Positions 1 to 9,782 of a DNA stretch of 64,000 nucleotides are shown one piece after another. The translations under genes were made by a program, and so were the position numbers. Origin of the DNA: Congeria kusceri (lineage: Eukaryota > Mollusca > Bivalvia > Myida > Dreissenidae). The number at the start of each line of letters is the position of its first letter. Position 1 is the first letter of the stretch. The notes beneath the pieces were generated by a model. It made no database searches. It worked only from the letters and a program-made list of their open reading frames with translations, and was not told where the DNA came from. Where the stretch lies: NCBI GenBank assembly GCA_027627225.1, contig CM051028.1, positions 15,347,201 through 15,411,200 of the forward strand, written 5' to 3'.

Positions 1-732
1 TTTTTAGCTCGACTATTCAAAGAATAGGTGAGCTTTCCTACTACCCCCGGCGTCGGCGTACGCGTCCATGTCTGAATGTGGTTCAAGTTTTTGTTCAAAA
101 GTCATGTAACTTCGAAACTACATAAGTTACTCACTTGAAACTTGGAATATACCTTTGTCATCAACTCCAGCGTCAGGGGCAACAATCCCCATAACTCTTT
201 TTTGTATTTTGACAGAGTTATGCCCCCTTTTCACATAGATTTTCTGTTGAAAGTTTATATTCAAAAGTTGTGTGACTTAAAAACTACTTAAGTTATTCAC
301 TTGAAACTTGGAACTAGCCTTTGTCATCAACTCTATTATCAGGGGCAACATTACCCATAACTATGTTTTGTATTTTGACAGAGTTATGCCCCTTTTTCAC
401 TTAGATTTTCTGGTTAAAGTGTATATTCAAAAGTTCTGTTGCTTCAAAACTACATAAGTTATTCACTTGAAACTTGGACTGACCTTTGTCATCAACTCTA
501 GTATCAGGGGCAACATTACCCATAACTCTGTTTTGTATTTTGACATAGTTAGCCCACTTTTTACACAGTCTTTGTGGTTAAAGTTTTTGTTCCAAAAATT
601 TATAAACCATACAAGGCTTCACTTAAAAATATTGTATTTTAACAAATTTATGCCCCTTTCACTATCCAAAATATGTACCAACTGAAATACTTTGAATAGT
701 CGAGCGCGCTGTCCTCTGACAGCTCTTGTTTA
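1..732 (-). mobile_element. Helentron-like non-autonomous element with internal tandem repeats, copy 1
   Basis: A full-length or nearly full-length element touching the window edge. One end carries AGCTCGACTATTCAAAG (about 6-22). The other carries the inverted match CTTTGAATAGTCGAGC (690-705), then a perfect 6-bp stem hairpin GCTGTC-CTCT-GACAGC (708-723) and the terminus TCTTGTTT. Between them are about four ~113-bp units, each with a 'cataactctgttttgtattttgacagagttatg'-like core. Short subterminal inverted repeats plus one hairpin close to one terminus are typical of Helentron/HINE elements, and bivalve 'pearl' elements carry arrays of this kind. No coding capacity. A second copy lies inverted at 23584-24727. 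The class assignment is inference. Confidence 0.6.
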
Positions 733-820
733 TCCACACTCCTTATGTGGTCGTTTCATAACTTATTGACTGTGATCCTAAAATGAATATTTCCTTACAA
801 CTCTGTCCTGTATATTTCAG

Positions 821-905
821 GGTGAATGCCAGAACCACAGTGAATGAAAGGCGTGCCAACAAGAAAGAACAGGCCAAGATGGCACGAAGAGGCATCAAAA
901 TGTGA
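821..905 (+). CDS. Terminal coding exon of an unidentified + strand gene (5' part outside the window)
   Basis: A good acceptor (pyrimidine-rich tract ending tatatttcag, 811-820) is followed by a stretch reading VNARTTVNERRANKKEQAKM then ARRGIKM and a TGA stop at 903-905. One nucleotide completes the previous codon. The peptide is very basic (about ten Lys/Arg in 27 residues), lacks low complexity and differs from the surrounding repeats, which suggests a real C-terminus, perhaps of a nucleolar or ribosome-associated protein. That functional idea is only an inference. A tandem AATAAATAAA at 952-960 is a plausible polyadenylation signal. No upstream exon can be seen because 1-732 is a repeat. 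The family is not recognised. Confidence 0.5.
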
Positions 906-1260
906 GGAACAACCAGTGGTCGATATTCCTGCAGCCTTGTAATGTGGGACCAATAAATAAATGTTCCCTGTTTTGTTGCAGCATGGGACTCAGCGTGAGT
1001 GTTGGAACCTGCAGCAGCAGAAATCAACAGTGAAATGTGTGCTTAGCTGCTATTACATCTTCAAATTAATGGGGTCAACAGAAAATAAACACTGCCATCT
1101 GAGGCATATTTTTTGTTGGCGAAGCTTCTTTCTCATAGTTGAAGGCCATACAAACGCAATGCTATTGGTAGCACACTTTATAAATAAGCCAAGTGAAATG
1201 GATAGAAAAAAGTACTGTTACTATTCACATGCATTTAATAAATGGTACATTTAAAATGAT
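906..1260 (+). other. Probable 3' UTR of the gene ending at 905
   Basis: Non-coding sequence after the stop codon, with a poly(A) signal AATAAA at 952-957 and a second AATAAA-like site near 1236. The transcript end cannot be fixed from sequence. The two short ORFs crossing it (743-1027 minus, 961-1254 plus) have no protein-like composition. Confidence 0.35.
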
Positions 1261-2064
1261 AATGCAATATGTGCCAATAAGTACTCGGATTCCCGCTGCA
1301 GTGCTTTTAAATTAATTCAAATTTAAAATCAAAATACTTTATTTGTGTATGCTGTATATTTCAACATTGATCCTATATTAAATATCCTGGTGTTCGTACA
1401 TGAATATGAACTCTAGTTACTTCTCAAAGGGCTCACTCTGCTGTTCGCCAAATTAGCCAATGAGGCCAAAAGAAACAAATTCAGTGTTTCCGGCAACCCG
1501 ACCCTCCATAGCGAAAAAAAAACGACCCTCAAGTTTTTCGTGATTATTGTTTTCCGTGAAATCCGTATTTGTCCGACTTTAGATTATTTTTAATGTGTCT
1601 TAAAAAAAACTAAATCCAGACCCTAACAAACTTTTTTGAGACTGTTGCCCGAAACAAATAAAACCAAATTTTACCTGACTACAAAATTTGTGTAAAGACT
1701 TGTGTTCAATACTTCTGTAATAATGGCATAGATGTTTTCATATAACCTTTAAAATCATCTTGTAAATAGATATCGTCATAACCTGATTCTGTTGTATGTT
1801 TCGTATAAATCTTTTATTAGCTTTAGTTTCTACATTTTAAAAATGTACATTCGAAAAGTTTTGTCTTTTATGTGTTTTCACTTTTACTCCACTGTTGTCG
1901 TGCTATTTTCTTATTTGTCATTTTCACAATGTTATGTTGTTGTCCTTATAAGTGCATGTAAATACAATGACTATTATTGGCTGTATAAAGCTGATGAGTT
2001 GCTTATATCTCATATACTTGTACCTTTGTCTTCATTTGCATTAATTAAACTTGGAGAATATTTT
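1261..2064. other. Intergenic, nothing recognised
   Basis: AT-rich sequence without splice-bounded open frames, repeats with clear ends, or RNA genes. The 106-aa ORF at 1792-2112 is hydrophobic low-complexity sequence and runs into a MITE. Confidence 0.4.
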
Positions 2065-2308
2065 AGGCATGTCATGCGAAACCCGGGCTTAATGCATTTG
2101 CGTCAAGTGTAGTCCCGAATCAGCCTGTTCAGTCCGTACAGGCTGATCCAGGATGGCACTTTCTGCCTACAGTGGATGTATGTTTAGAAGAGACTCCCTT
2201 GAAACAGAAAATACTATACAAGCGGAAAGTGTCGTCCTGGAGTAGCCTGATCCGGTACGACACTGCGCACATGCATTAAGCCGGGTTTTACCACGACACG
2301 CCTCATTA
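2065..2308. mobile_element. Dreissenid-type MITE, copy 1
   Basis: A 244-bp palindromic element. The left end (aggcatgtcatgcgaaaccc) and the inverted right end (gggttttaccacgacacgcct) are diverged versions of the ends seen in copy 2. The interior contains inverted 'cagcctgttcagtccgtacaggctga' and the 'gtcgtcc' blocks typical of the family. No coding sequence; mobilised in trans if at all. Confidence 0.8.
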
Positions 2309-2694
2309 TATTTAAACGAAAGTTGTACTGTATTGAAATGATTCGTAATACATTTGATTTCTATCATGTTAGTTCCTACCATTATTGTTTTAAGCCTACA
2401 AGTGTGTAGATGTGTGTGGTATTAATTAAATTTCACTGACAAGTCAACATATGGTTTTCATTATATATTTCATGACACATTTTATGTAATACTTCTCGTT
2501 CTAACGTTTCAGTTTGAAGACTTGATATTATTGGTTAAGATATTTGTGTCATTTCTTGAAATGGATATTTCAAAATGTTGAACAGTACATAATTAGTTAT
2601 TGACAATTAAATGTGTAATCTCAGTGGAATACATAGACGTAATAAATAGACTTATTTTCTTGCATTCACTGCTTGGTTTGTTTTCACTATAAAG
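2309..2694. other. Spacer between MITE copies, nothing recognised
   Basis: AT-rich unique-looking sequence without convincing ORFs or repeats. Confidence 0.4.
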
Positions 2695-2933
2695 ATATGA
2701 GGCGCGTCGTGGGAAAACCGGACTTAATGCATGTGCGTAAAGTGTCGTCCCAGATTAGCCTGTGCAGTCCGCACAGGCTAATCCGGGACGGCATTTTACG
2801 CTTTTATGGTATTTTCTGTTTCAAGGAAATCTCTTCTAACCATAAATCCACTAAGCGGAAAGTGCCGTCCTGATCCGGGACGACACTTTACGCACATGCA
2901 TTAAGTCCGGTTTTCCCACGACGCGCCTCATAT
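2695..2933. mobile_element. Dreissenid-type MITE, copy 2 (best preserved)
   Basis: Terminal inverted repeats of about 50 bp. The left end runs ATATGAGGCGCGTCGTGGGA then AAACCGGACTTAATGCATGT, and the right end is its near-perfect reverse complement, ending in GACGCGCCTCATAT. Inside is a second palindrome (CCTGTGCAGTCCGCACAGG). TA-rich flanks suggest a TA target-site duplication, as in Tc1/mariner-type MITEs, but the exact duplication is not certain. Five copies of this family occur in the window, which marks it as high-copy. Confidence 0.85.
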
Positions 2934-3049
2934 AATTATTTTAATACAATTAGTGATGAATTCCCAAGATGGCAAGACATGACCAAAAAAGTGCTTTATT
3001 TTTGTGTTAGCGAACACAAAAAAGTGCAGCTTTAGGCCCAAATTAAAAT

Positions 3050-3530
3050 AACCTGTTTGCCATTGCCTACCTACCCGACGAAAAGGTCCTACTCAAAAGT
3101 TTTTTCCTTTGTTAAATCAAACCATGTTTTTTTTCCCGAATATTTTATTTTTTCTTTGGTTAAATAAAAGCTCGCTATTCTTTCATTTCGGTTGTTTTCC
3201 ATTGGGTTAATAAATTTACTGTGTCAGCTAGACCCTTGCTTATAATAGGCCATATCAAAATACGATTCTTATCATGTTTTATCAAACTTGTGAAAACAAC
3301 AGGCTGTTTGTTAACATTTATTGTCTAATTAAAGATGATTGCTAGCAAGCTCTTGTTATATCAACAGACACTTGATAATATTATCAAAAGCAATGTCTCT
3401 GTTATATGCTATATTTTGACGCTAAATGGATAATTCGTAAATATGCATTTTTGTTGCAAATAAAAATAAAAAATGCCTACCTACCTATCCGTTACCAGCA
3501 ACCTTGGGTCGGCAATGGCAAACAAACAAT
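3050..3530. mobile_element. TIR element of the 'CCTACCCGAC' type, ~480 bp
   Basis: The left end (tgtttgccattgcctaccta, near 3053) has an inverted match at the right end (ggtcggcaatggcaaacaaa, near 3509-3529). A second direct 'tgcctacctacc' lies at 3473-3486. The interior is AT-rich with no ORF. The C-rich CTACC(C)GAC box just inside the ends recurs in other TIR elements here (5645-5960, 53221-54480, 56836-58172). Confidence 0.6.
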
Positions 3531-4884
3531 TGTTTAAGGTTGGCCTAATTTTTAGTTGTTGTGCATTATACAAGTCACTATGTGATGTTAAGGATATACA
3601 TGCTAGGATTTTAAAAGGTGTTATTTGTTAAATTGTTAACTTTTGTTTTATGTCTCTAAAGAAAAGGGCCTTACTTAATGATCACACTGTCATAATGCTG
3701 CTTCTCAACACGGAAACTTGTGTGGTTTGGTCTTCAAAATTACAGCTTTTTTTATTATTTCCTTCCCTCTCTATTTTTTTATTTCTAAATATAAAAATCT
3801 GCTGCTTGTGTACAATTTCAGTTTAAAAAACAACATCAAAATGAATAAAAGAAACTAGAAAAAAACTCATGTTCATGTATTTCACTGGTACACAGATAGC
3901 ATGAATGATTTTACTCCTATGTCATATGCATAAAGCAAAACTGTGGCCTCCTCATGAGCTCTTTTCAGTTTCACTGAGTTTATCATTTGAAAAGACCTTT
4001 TCTGGGGAGTTGCGAATACAGTTCTGTGTTGACAACACACTTTTTACTCAGTATTTTCATTTTCCATCACAAATATTCCATTTCATTTTAAATATTGCGC
4101 ATTTGGTGCCTTGCATTTCTTAAACAAGATATCTTGAAACATTTCCTATTTTAAAACTGCAATTTTGTATGTTGAATTTTACTTCTTAAACAAGATTTAC
4201 GATCTTTCACAATCAATAATTTAAACTGAAACCTAAATGCATCAGATGTGGTGTGTAACCAAAGGGGAAGAACTGCAAAATCTATGCCTGCTGTTGCAGT
4301 AGGGATCTTTTCTCTTTCGTTTTCGTCCTCAGAAAAGGCTCCTAGAATTTTTACATGAATACATGAACTTTATATGAAGGTTCATCAGTAAACCCATTTT
4401 TTGTAAAGACTGTACAAAAATGGTTATTTAACCTATTTAGAATTGATGATTCGTTATATATTGCACATCCGAATTTTATCTGTGAAGAAAGATTAACTTG
4501 TATGGTTATACCATTTTTACAATTACACTTTTATTAATGTTTTAAACAGAAATCTTTAATTTTCATTCTTGCTGGTTGTCTATATGGATGCACAACGATG
4601 GTATTGAGTTCTGTCAATGATTTCGATACGACACCAATAAATTAATATATACATGTAATAAAGTTACCTTTTTAATTTTTTCGTATATCGGTATCCATAT
4701 TTTAAACACATTTCCAAAACTGTGCAGCAGTCACATTTTGTAAATTCAAAAGAATATTTGATTTTATTTACAAATACACTGTTACTAGAACGTCTTAGTG
4801 CAAGACCGTCCAATGTAACACATCTATTCTTGAAGTCAGTACAAATCAGTTTGCCAAGGGTAGCATAAATGTAGATATATTACA
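3531..4884. other. Intergenic, nothing recognised
   Basis: About 1.35 kb of AT-rich sequence. The ORF at 3905-4123 (72 aa) has no domain, splice context or good start context. No tRNA, palindrome or tandem repeat is evident. Confidence 0.4.
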
Positions 4885-5147
4885 TATGAGGCATGTAGTG
4901 GGAAAACAGGGCTTAATGCATTGTGCAGTGTCGTCCCGGATCAGTCTGTGCAGTCCACACAGGCTGATCCAGGACAACACTCCGCTTTTATGTGACACTT
5001 TCCACTTTTATGCTATTTGCTGTTCGAAGAAAGTCTCTTCTAAACATAAATCCACTGTAGACTGAAAGTGCCGTCCCGGATTCGCTAATCGGGGACGACA
5101 CTTGACGCACATGCATTCAGCCGGGTTTTCCAATGATTCGCCACATA
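4885..5147. mobile_element. Dreissenid-type MITE, copy 3
   Basis: Starts tatgaggcatgtagtgggaa and ends cagccgggttttccaatgat followed by tcgccaca. About 263 bp with the family's internal 'gtcgtcccggatcag...ctgatccaggac' inverted blocks and the 'cttctaaacataaatccact' spacer. More diverged than copy 2. Confidence 0.8.
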
Positions 5148-5644
5148 TTTAATTAAATTTAAGAAAGCAAAATGAACTAATTGATTGTCCAACCATATGC
5201 ACATGTAGTGTATCTGTTTGTTGTGCTAATACTTTGTATACTGAACTTGTGGGAGCTTGGCTTATTAGATAATAAATATAGTGTGTTTTGTGTCGTTTCA
5301 AAAGCTCACGCGAACTTATGTTGTACTGTTGCTATCTCGCCGACTCAAAATAAATCTTATCGGAAGGAAATTAAACATTATGCTCATGTATGTGCACATA
5401 TATTATATAACGATATAATATAGATCTATCGTATTTCAAAACATTACCACATATTTCGTTTTTTGTTTTAACAGTACTTTTAATTGTGAATATGTCTGAA
5501 TTCTGAATACCCAGTAGGTATGCAGCATCTTTCACTTCCCAAGCCGGTATAATCATGCAAACGTGTATGCAGTGAGCAATCCAGTGCATGATAACACGTA
5601 ATTAATGACACATGTATACTGTGTTCAATGAATGGTAAGGTGTA
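5148..5644. other. Intergenic, nothing recognised
   Basis: AT-rich sequence. The overlapping short ORFs on both strands (5181-5423, 5371-5589) lack any feature of a real protein. Confidence 0.35.
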
Positions 5645-5960
5645 AAAAAAAAGTATGTTTGTTTCAGGTAACATGCCCCAAAAAATTAGGGTAGGTAGGT
5701 CGGGATTTTTTTTTTTTTGGTAAATGGTCAACTTGAAGATTCTAAAACTGAATAAATATTCAAAACCTATCAGTAATATCCTTAAACATTGTTTATAAGT
5801 GGATACTATCAAAACTAAACATTTATCTAAAAACACATTTAATTATTGAAAAAGGTAAATAAACCAAAAATCAATCTGACAAACCCAATAAAATGTTCTA
5901 GGGTCGGGGCATATTTTTAGGGTAGGTCGGGTTACCTGAAACAAACATTTTTTTTTTTAC
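5645..5960. mobile_element. TIR element with GTTTGTTTCAGGTAAC ends, ~310 bp
   Basis: The left inverted repeat GTTTGTTTCAGGTAAC (about 5657-5673) is matched exactly by GTTACCTGAAACAAAC at about 5931-5946. Both are followed inward by 'ggggcat' and 'agggtaggtcggg' boxes, and A/T runs lie outside each end. The interior is AT-rich and non-coding; the 118-aa minus ORF at 5480-5836 merely crosses it. The right half resembles other elements here with a GGTAGGTCGG box. Confidence 0.7.
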
Positions 5961-6039
5961 GCCTAAGTTTATAAAAATTTAAATTTCAATAGTAACGTAC
6001 GTTTAACACTATTTTAGTACCCGTGCTGTGATTCAAATT

Positions 6040-7270
6040 AAACTTTATATAATGATAGAGGACAGTAACCCTTTCTTCAATATTTACGGAGTTATTGCCC
6101 TTTGTGTAGTTTTCTTGTGCAGAGCATAAATCCATTAGTATTGAAGAGATTCAAATGAAACTTCATATAATGATAGAGGATAATGAAAGAAAGTGCCACA
6201 AGGACCTTAACATTTTCTTCAATATTTACGGAGTTATTGCCCTTTGTTTTATTTCCTTATGTGAAGCATTAATTTCCTTGTGTGATGTTGAGCATAACTC
6301 CATTAATATTGAAGGGATTTAAATGAAACTTCAAATAACGACAGAGGACAATGAGAGGAAGTGCAGAGTACAAATACCTCAAATCTTTCTTCAATATTTA
6401 CAGAGTTATTGCCCTTTGTTTTATTTTCTTGTTCAAAGCACAGCTCCATTAGTAATGCAGATATTCAAATGAAACTTCATGCATTGATAGAGCACAATGA
6501 GATGAAGTGCAGAGCACAAGCACCACAACTCTTTCTTCAATATTTATGGAGTTATTGCCCTTTGTTTTATTTTCTTGTGTGAAGCATTAATTTTCTTGTG
6601 CAGAGCATACTTCCATTAGTACTGAAGGGATTCAAATGAAACTTCATAGAATGGTAGTGGATAATGAGAGGAAGTGCAGAGAACAGACACCATAACTATT
6701 TCTTCAATGTTAAGAAGCTATTGCCCTTTCTTTAATTTTCTTGGTCGGAGCATAACTCCATTGTAATTGAAGGAATTCAAATAAAACTTTGTATAATGAT
6801 AGAGGACAATGAGAGGAAGTGCAGAGCACAAGAACCATAACTCTTCAATATTTATGGAGTTATTGCCCTTTGTTTTTTTGCGAGGAGCATAACTCCATTA
6901 GTATTGAAGAGATTTTAAATAAAAGCACATATATTGATAGAGGACGTTGAGAGGAAGTGCAAAGTACAAGAATCATAACCCAATTTAATAGTTACCTAGT
7001 TATTGTCCTTTGTTTTCTTTTGTGCAGATAAATACTAACTTAGTGTTGAAGGAATTTAAAATAACACCACATATATTGATAGAGGACATTGGCAGAAAGA
7101 GCAGAGTACAAGGACCATAACTCTTCAATAGTTATGGAGTTATTGCCCTTCAGATAATTTTCTGGTGCAGTGCATAACTCCATTAGTATTGAAGTGATTT
7201 AAAATAAAATCACATATATTCATAGAGGATGTTGAGAAGAAGTGCAGAGTACAAGGACCATAACTCTATT
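6040..7270. repeat. Tandem array of ~140-170 bp units with a ggagttattgccctttg core
   Basis: About eight diverged units. Each carries 'ataactccattagtattgaa', 'cttcatataatgatagagga', 'gaggaagtgcagag' and 'ggagttattgccctttgttt'. The unit core is the reverse complement of the core in the 24840-25860 array (gggcaataactcc), so the two belong to related array elements. The short ORF 6361-6582 is one array unit read in frame. No terminal hairpin can be located with confidence. Confidence 0.75.
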
Positions 7271-8706
7271 TGTAGGAAGCATCATTTTTGCCAACATGTA
7301 ACTGATATTTTGTTGCCTTCCTCAGACAAGCATATGCTTCGGTGGAATACGTCACATCCTGTGAAAGCCTTGTTTTACTATACAACATGTTAAATAACGG
7401 GAAACACAAAAAAAAAGCTAAGTCAAAATAGTATCAGAAGAATTCTGTATAAACTACATATGACTACAATTTTTTTCTATCTGACCACTGTTCCATTTGC
7501 ATTCTCTATTGATTGTGTGACGGGAAACAAACACTATTTTTGCGCCCTAATGGCGTACATGCGTATGGACACATTATGATCCTTTTATAACTGAAGCATG
7601 TTCAACCATTAATACAAACGCATCAATCAGATCGTGCGATGAACGTTTCGTCTTTCAAACATGTGTGACAAAAACCACATATCCATTTTTACCTCACCAC
7701 AGCTTTCTTCAATGTATATTTACCTGTCGTGGTTTATATTTAACAGATTACGTTATGGTTAGCAAATGGCCAAAACTCTTAATTAAATCAGTAGTCATTT
7801 GACCCGAAGAAGGCTTTTCTGCCGACACGTTGTGATTAAATAAATTAAGTAACATTTACACGTATAGATCGAAGTGTTCCCCTATTCGTCATTATAAAGA
7901 CATTGACGATTTTAAGTATCAATAGTAAGTATCAACGTGACAGTTTTAATGCATAATGTTTGTTTATTAATTGTATATATATAAAGCCTATACAACTAAC
8001 AAAGTAGGAATTACAGTAATCTTATGTGATGCACTGGAAAGTTAATATCAAAATAGTACATATACTACGGTACTAAAATAAAACACAAATATCAACGTAA
8101 AACCAGTAAGCTGTATTTCACGGCAGTTGGAGTTCACGTCTCTAAATGGTCCCATTACTCATGCGTCACTTTCTAACGGGATATAACCACTGAAGCTTGC
8201 ACTCGCATGTTAACATCTTCGGGGCGGAATTTTCTTGTTGCATGTGAGATTACATCATATTTTTGTGCCAGATTCTTGCATATTAATATCCACTTTGGCA
8301 GTCAGACTCTTGCATATTAATATCTACTTTGGCAGTCATTGTGCGTACAAAATATATGAAGCTTTTTATTCACCATACTGTTCATATAAATACAAGTACT
8401 TGTAAAGTGTAAATGAAACAAGACCAACAGGTGTTAAGCAAGCATAGCAGATGAGTTTCATTTTTAACGCCGTGAAGTTTTTGTATTCCTAAGCCAATAT
8501 ACATTTCCAGCTGTTTTTGCCACTAATATTTAAACTCCCCCACAGCTATTGTTAGAAGACTAATTTGCAGTCGTCGATCCCAAACAAATCACAAGCGTCA
8601 CAACGTGCTCTTTTGTGCAAAGTAGGGTAACCGTTAAACACGTGATGTGCAAGTATACTAAACTGTGGACCCGTGTATGATCAACACGTTAATTCGAATA
8701 TTTCAC
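7271..8706. other. Intergenic, with a 35-bp tandem duplication and a possible element tail
   Basis: At 8270-8338 a ~35-bp unit (agattcttgcatattaatat plus ccactttggcagtc) occurs twice in tandem. At about 7800-7845 the text 'gacccgaagaaggcttttct' then 'gccgacacgttgtgattaaa' resembles the conserved tail found in many Penelope-like or related retroelements; this is weak and is from memory. A TTTATT at 8365-8370 could be the poly(A) signal (AATAAA on the minus strand) of the gene at 8707. Otherwise nothing. Confidence 0.35.
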
Positions 8707-8925
8707 TCAACACATAGAACTTCCGGCTACCATCTTTTGTGCACATGTCTTTGGCAATTGCAGCCCTCTCATAAGTAAGTTCTCAACTTCCACACAACCG
8801 TTACAACACGCGGAAAACGGACTAACAATCACGTACAGAACTGCACATAAAAATCCAATCGGAAAGCCGAAAATAAATAACACTAGAAACCAGATTATAC
8901 TCCAGAACCACCCACACTGCGCCAT
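8707..8925 (-). CDS. 72-aa small membrane protein, conserved-looking, function unknown
   Basis: A single uninterrupted frame on the minus strand. Residues 1-3 precede an aromatic-rich hydrophobic stretch, roughly residues 5-35, that would make one long or two short membrane segments (WFWSIIWFLVLFIFGFPIGF then LCAVLYVIVSPFSACC). The tail, 36-72, is Cys-containing and amphipathic, with CNGCVEVE, LLMRGLQLPKTCAQKMVAG and a terminal Cys. The start has a strong eukaryotic context (purine at -3, G at +4: cagaaATGG). The combination of PIGFLCA-type segment, SPFxACC turn and LxxGxxLPxxCAxxMV is reminiscent of small metazoan membrane proteins seen in other invertebrate predictions, but the family cannot be named. 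Neighbouring DNA is non-coding, so it appears to be an intronless or single-coding-exon gene. Confidence 0.6.
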   Translation of the reverse strand: MAQCGWFWSIIWFLVLFIFGFPIGFLCAVLYVIVSPFSACCNGCVEVENLLMRGLQLPKTCAQKMVAGSSMC

Positions 8926-9782
8926 TTCTGGAAAGTGTCGTCTGCTAGCTAACAGGAAGTTCTCTCCAATCGAACGTGTTCGGGTTTATTATTATAATTT
9001 CCTGAAGAAAAAATAAATAATTAAACATGCATTTTATGCATGTATATTGTGTCACCATTATGCTGATGTAGAAACGTTCAAAGTTATAGCATACCACGAA
9101 GTTTATTGTAACAATGTAGTATTTTTAATTGATGATGACCTGTTTGTTAATAATCTAAGAAAGGTCTTATGTCTGATGCATGAGCCACGCCCAATGCTGG
9201 TATATAGTGATAATAAAACGACCCTTACCTCCTACATAACAGCTGATTGCCTGGTTTAACACAATAACAATTTCCCTCGTGTAACATGTTATTTAAGTGT
9301 TCCCATCCACTGATAGCTACACACATACAAGTAATCTATACATACTTGAATTATTGTTTTTATAGTGTGCATTGACAGCCACTGACACAGGGCGATGTAT
9401 TCGGTGTATAGGCATGCATTACAGTTGGAGTGTAAACTTCCTGCTTCCCATAAATTCAACACATATTTGTTTCACTAGTTAAACCAACCGTTTGGCGACA
9501 TATTGCGCAGGATAAGGTAGTAAACTAGCTATTTTCTACCTCGCTTTGTATAGTAAGATGAAGAGGACAGATAAAATCTGAAACCTGTGACAGATTGATT
9601 CTACGATAAATGCACTAATTAGGTGGTCACGAATGGTAAAAAATCAAAAAATGATTTTATTCATGTGTTTGTCATTAATGAATAGCATGAAGTATTGGTT
9701 TCAAGATTCAAACACCAGGGGACCCAAACCTACCTCGATTTTTCCAAAAATCGACATGCTGTAGTATCACTTAAAATGTATA
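8926..9782. other. Intergenic, likely promoter side of the 72-aa gene, then nothing recognised
   Basis: The first few hundred bases lie upstream of the minus-strand gene starting at 8925 and may hold its promoter; no TATA box at a convincing position is seen. The 70-aa ORF at 9047-9259 has no supporting feature. Confidence 0.3.

Noticed and set aside
743..1027. 94-aa minus-strand ORF
   Set aside because: It is antisense to a well-supported terminal exon (821-905) and its 3' UTR and has no recognisable features.
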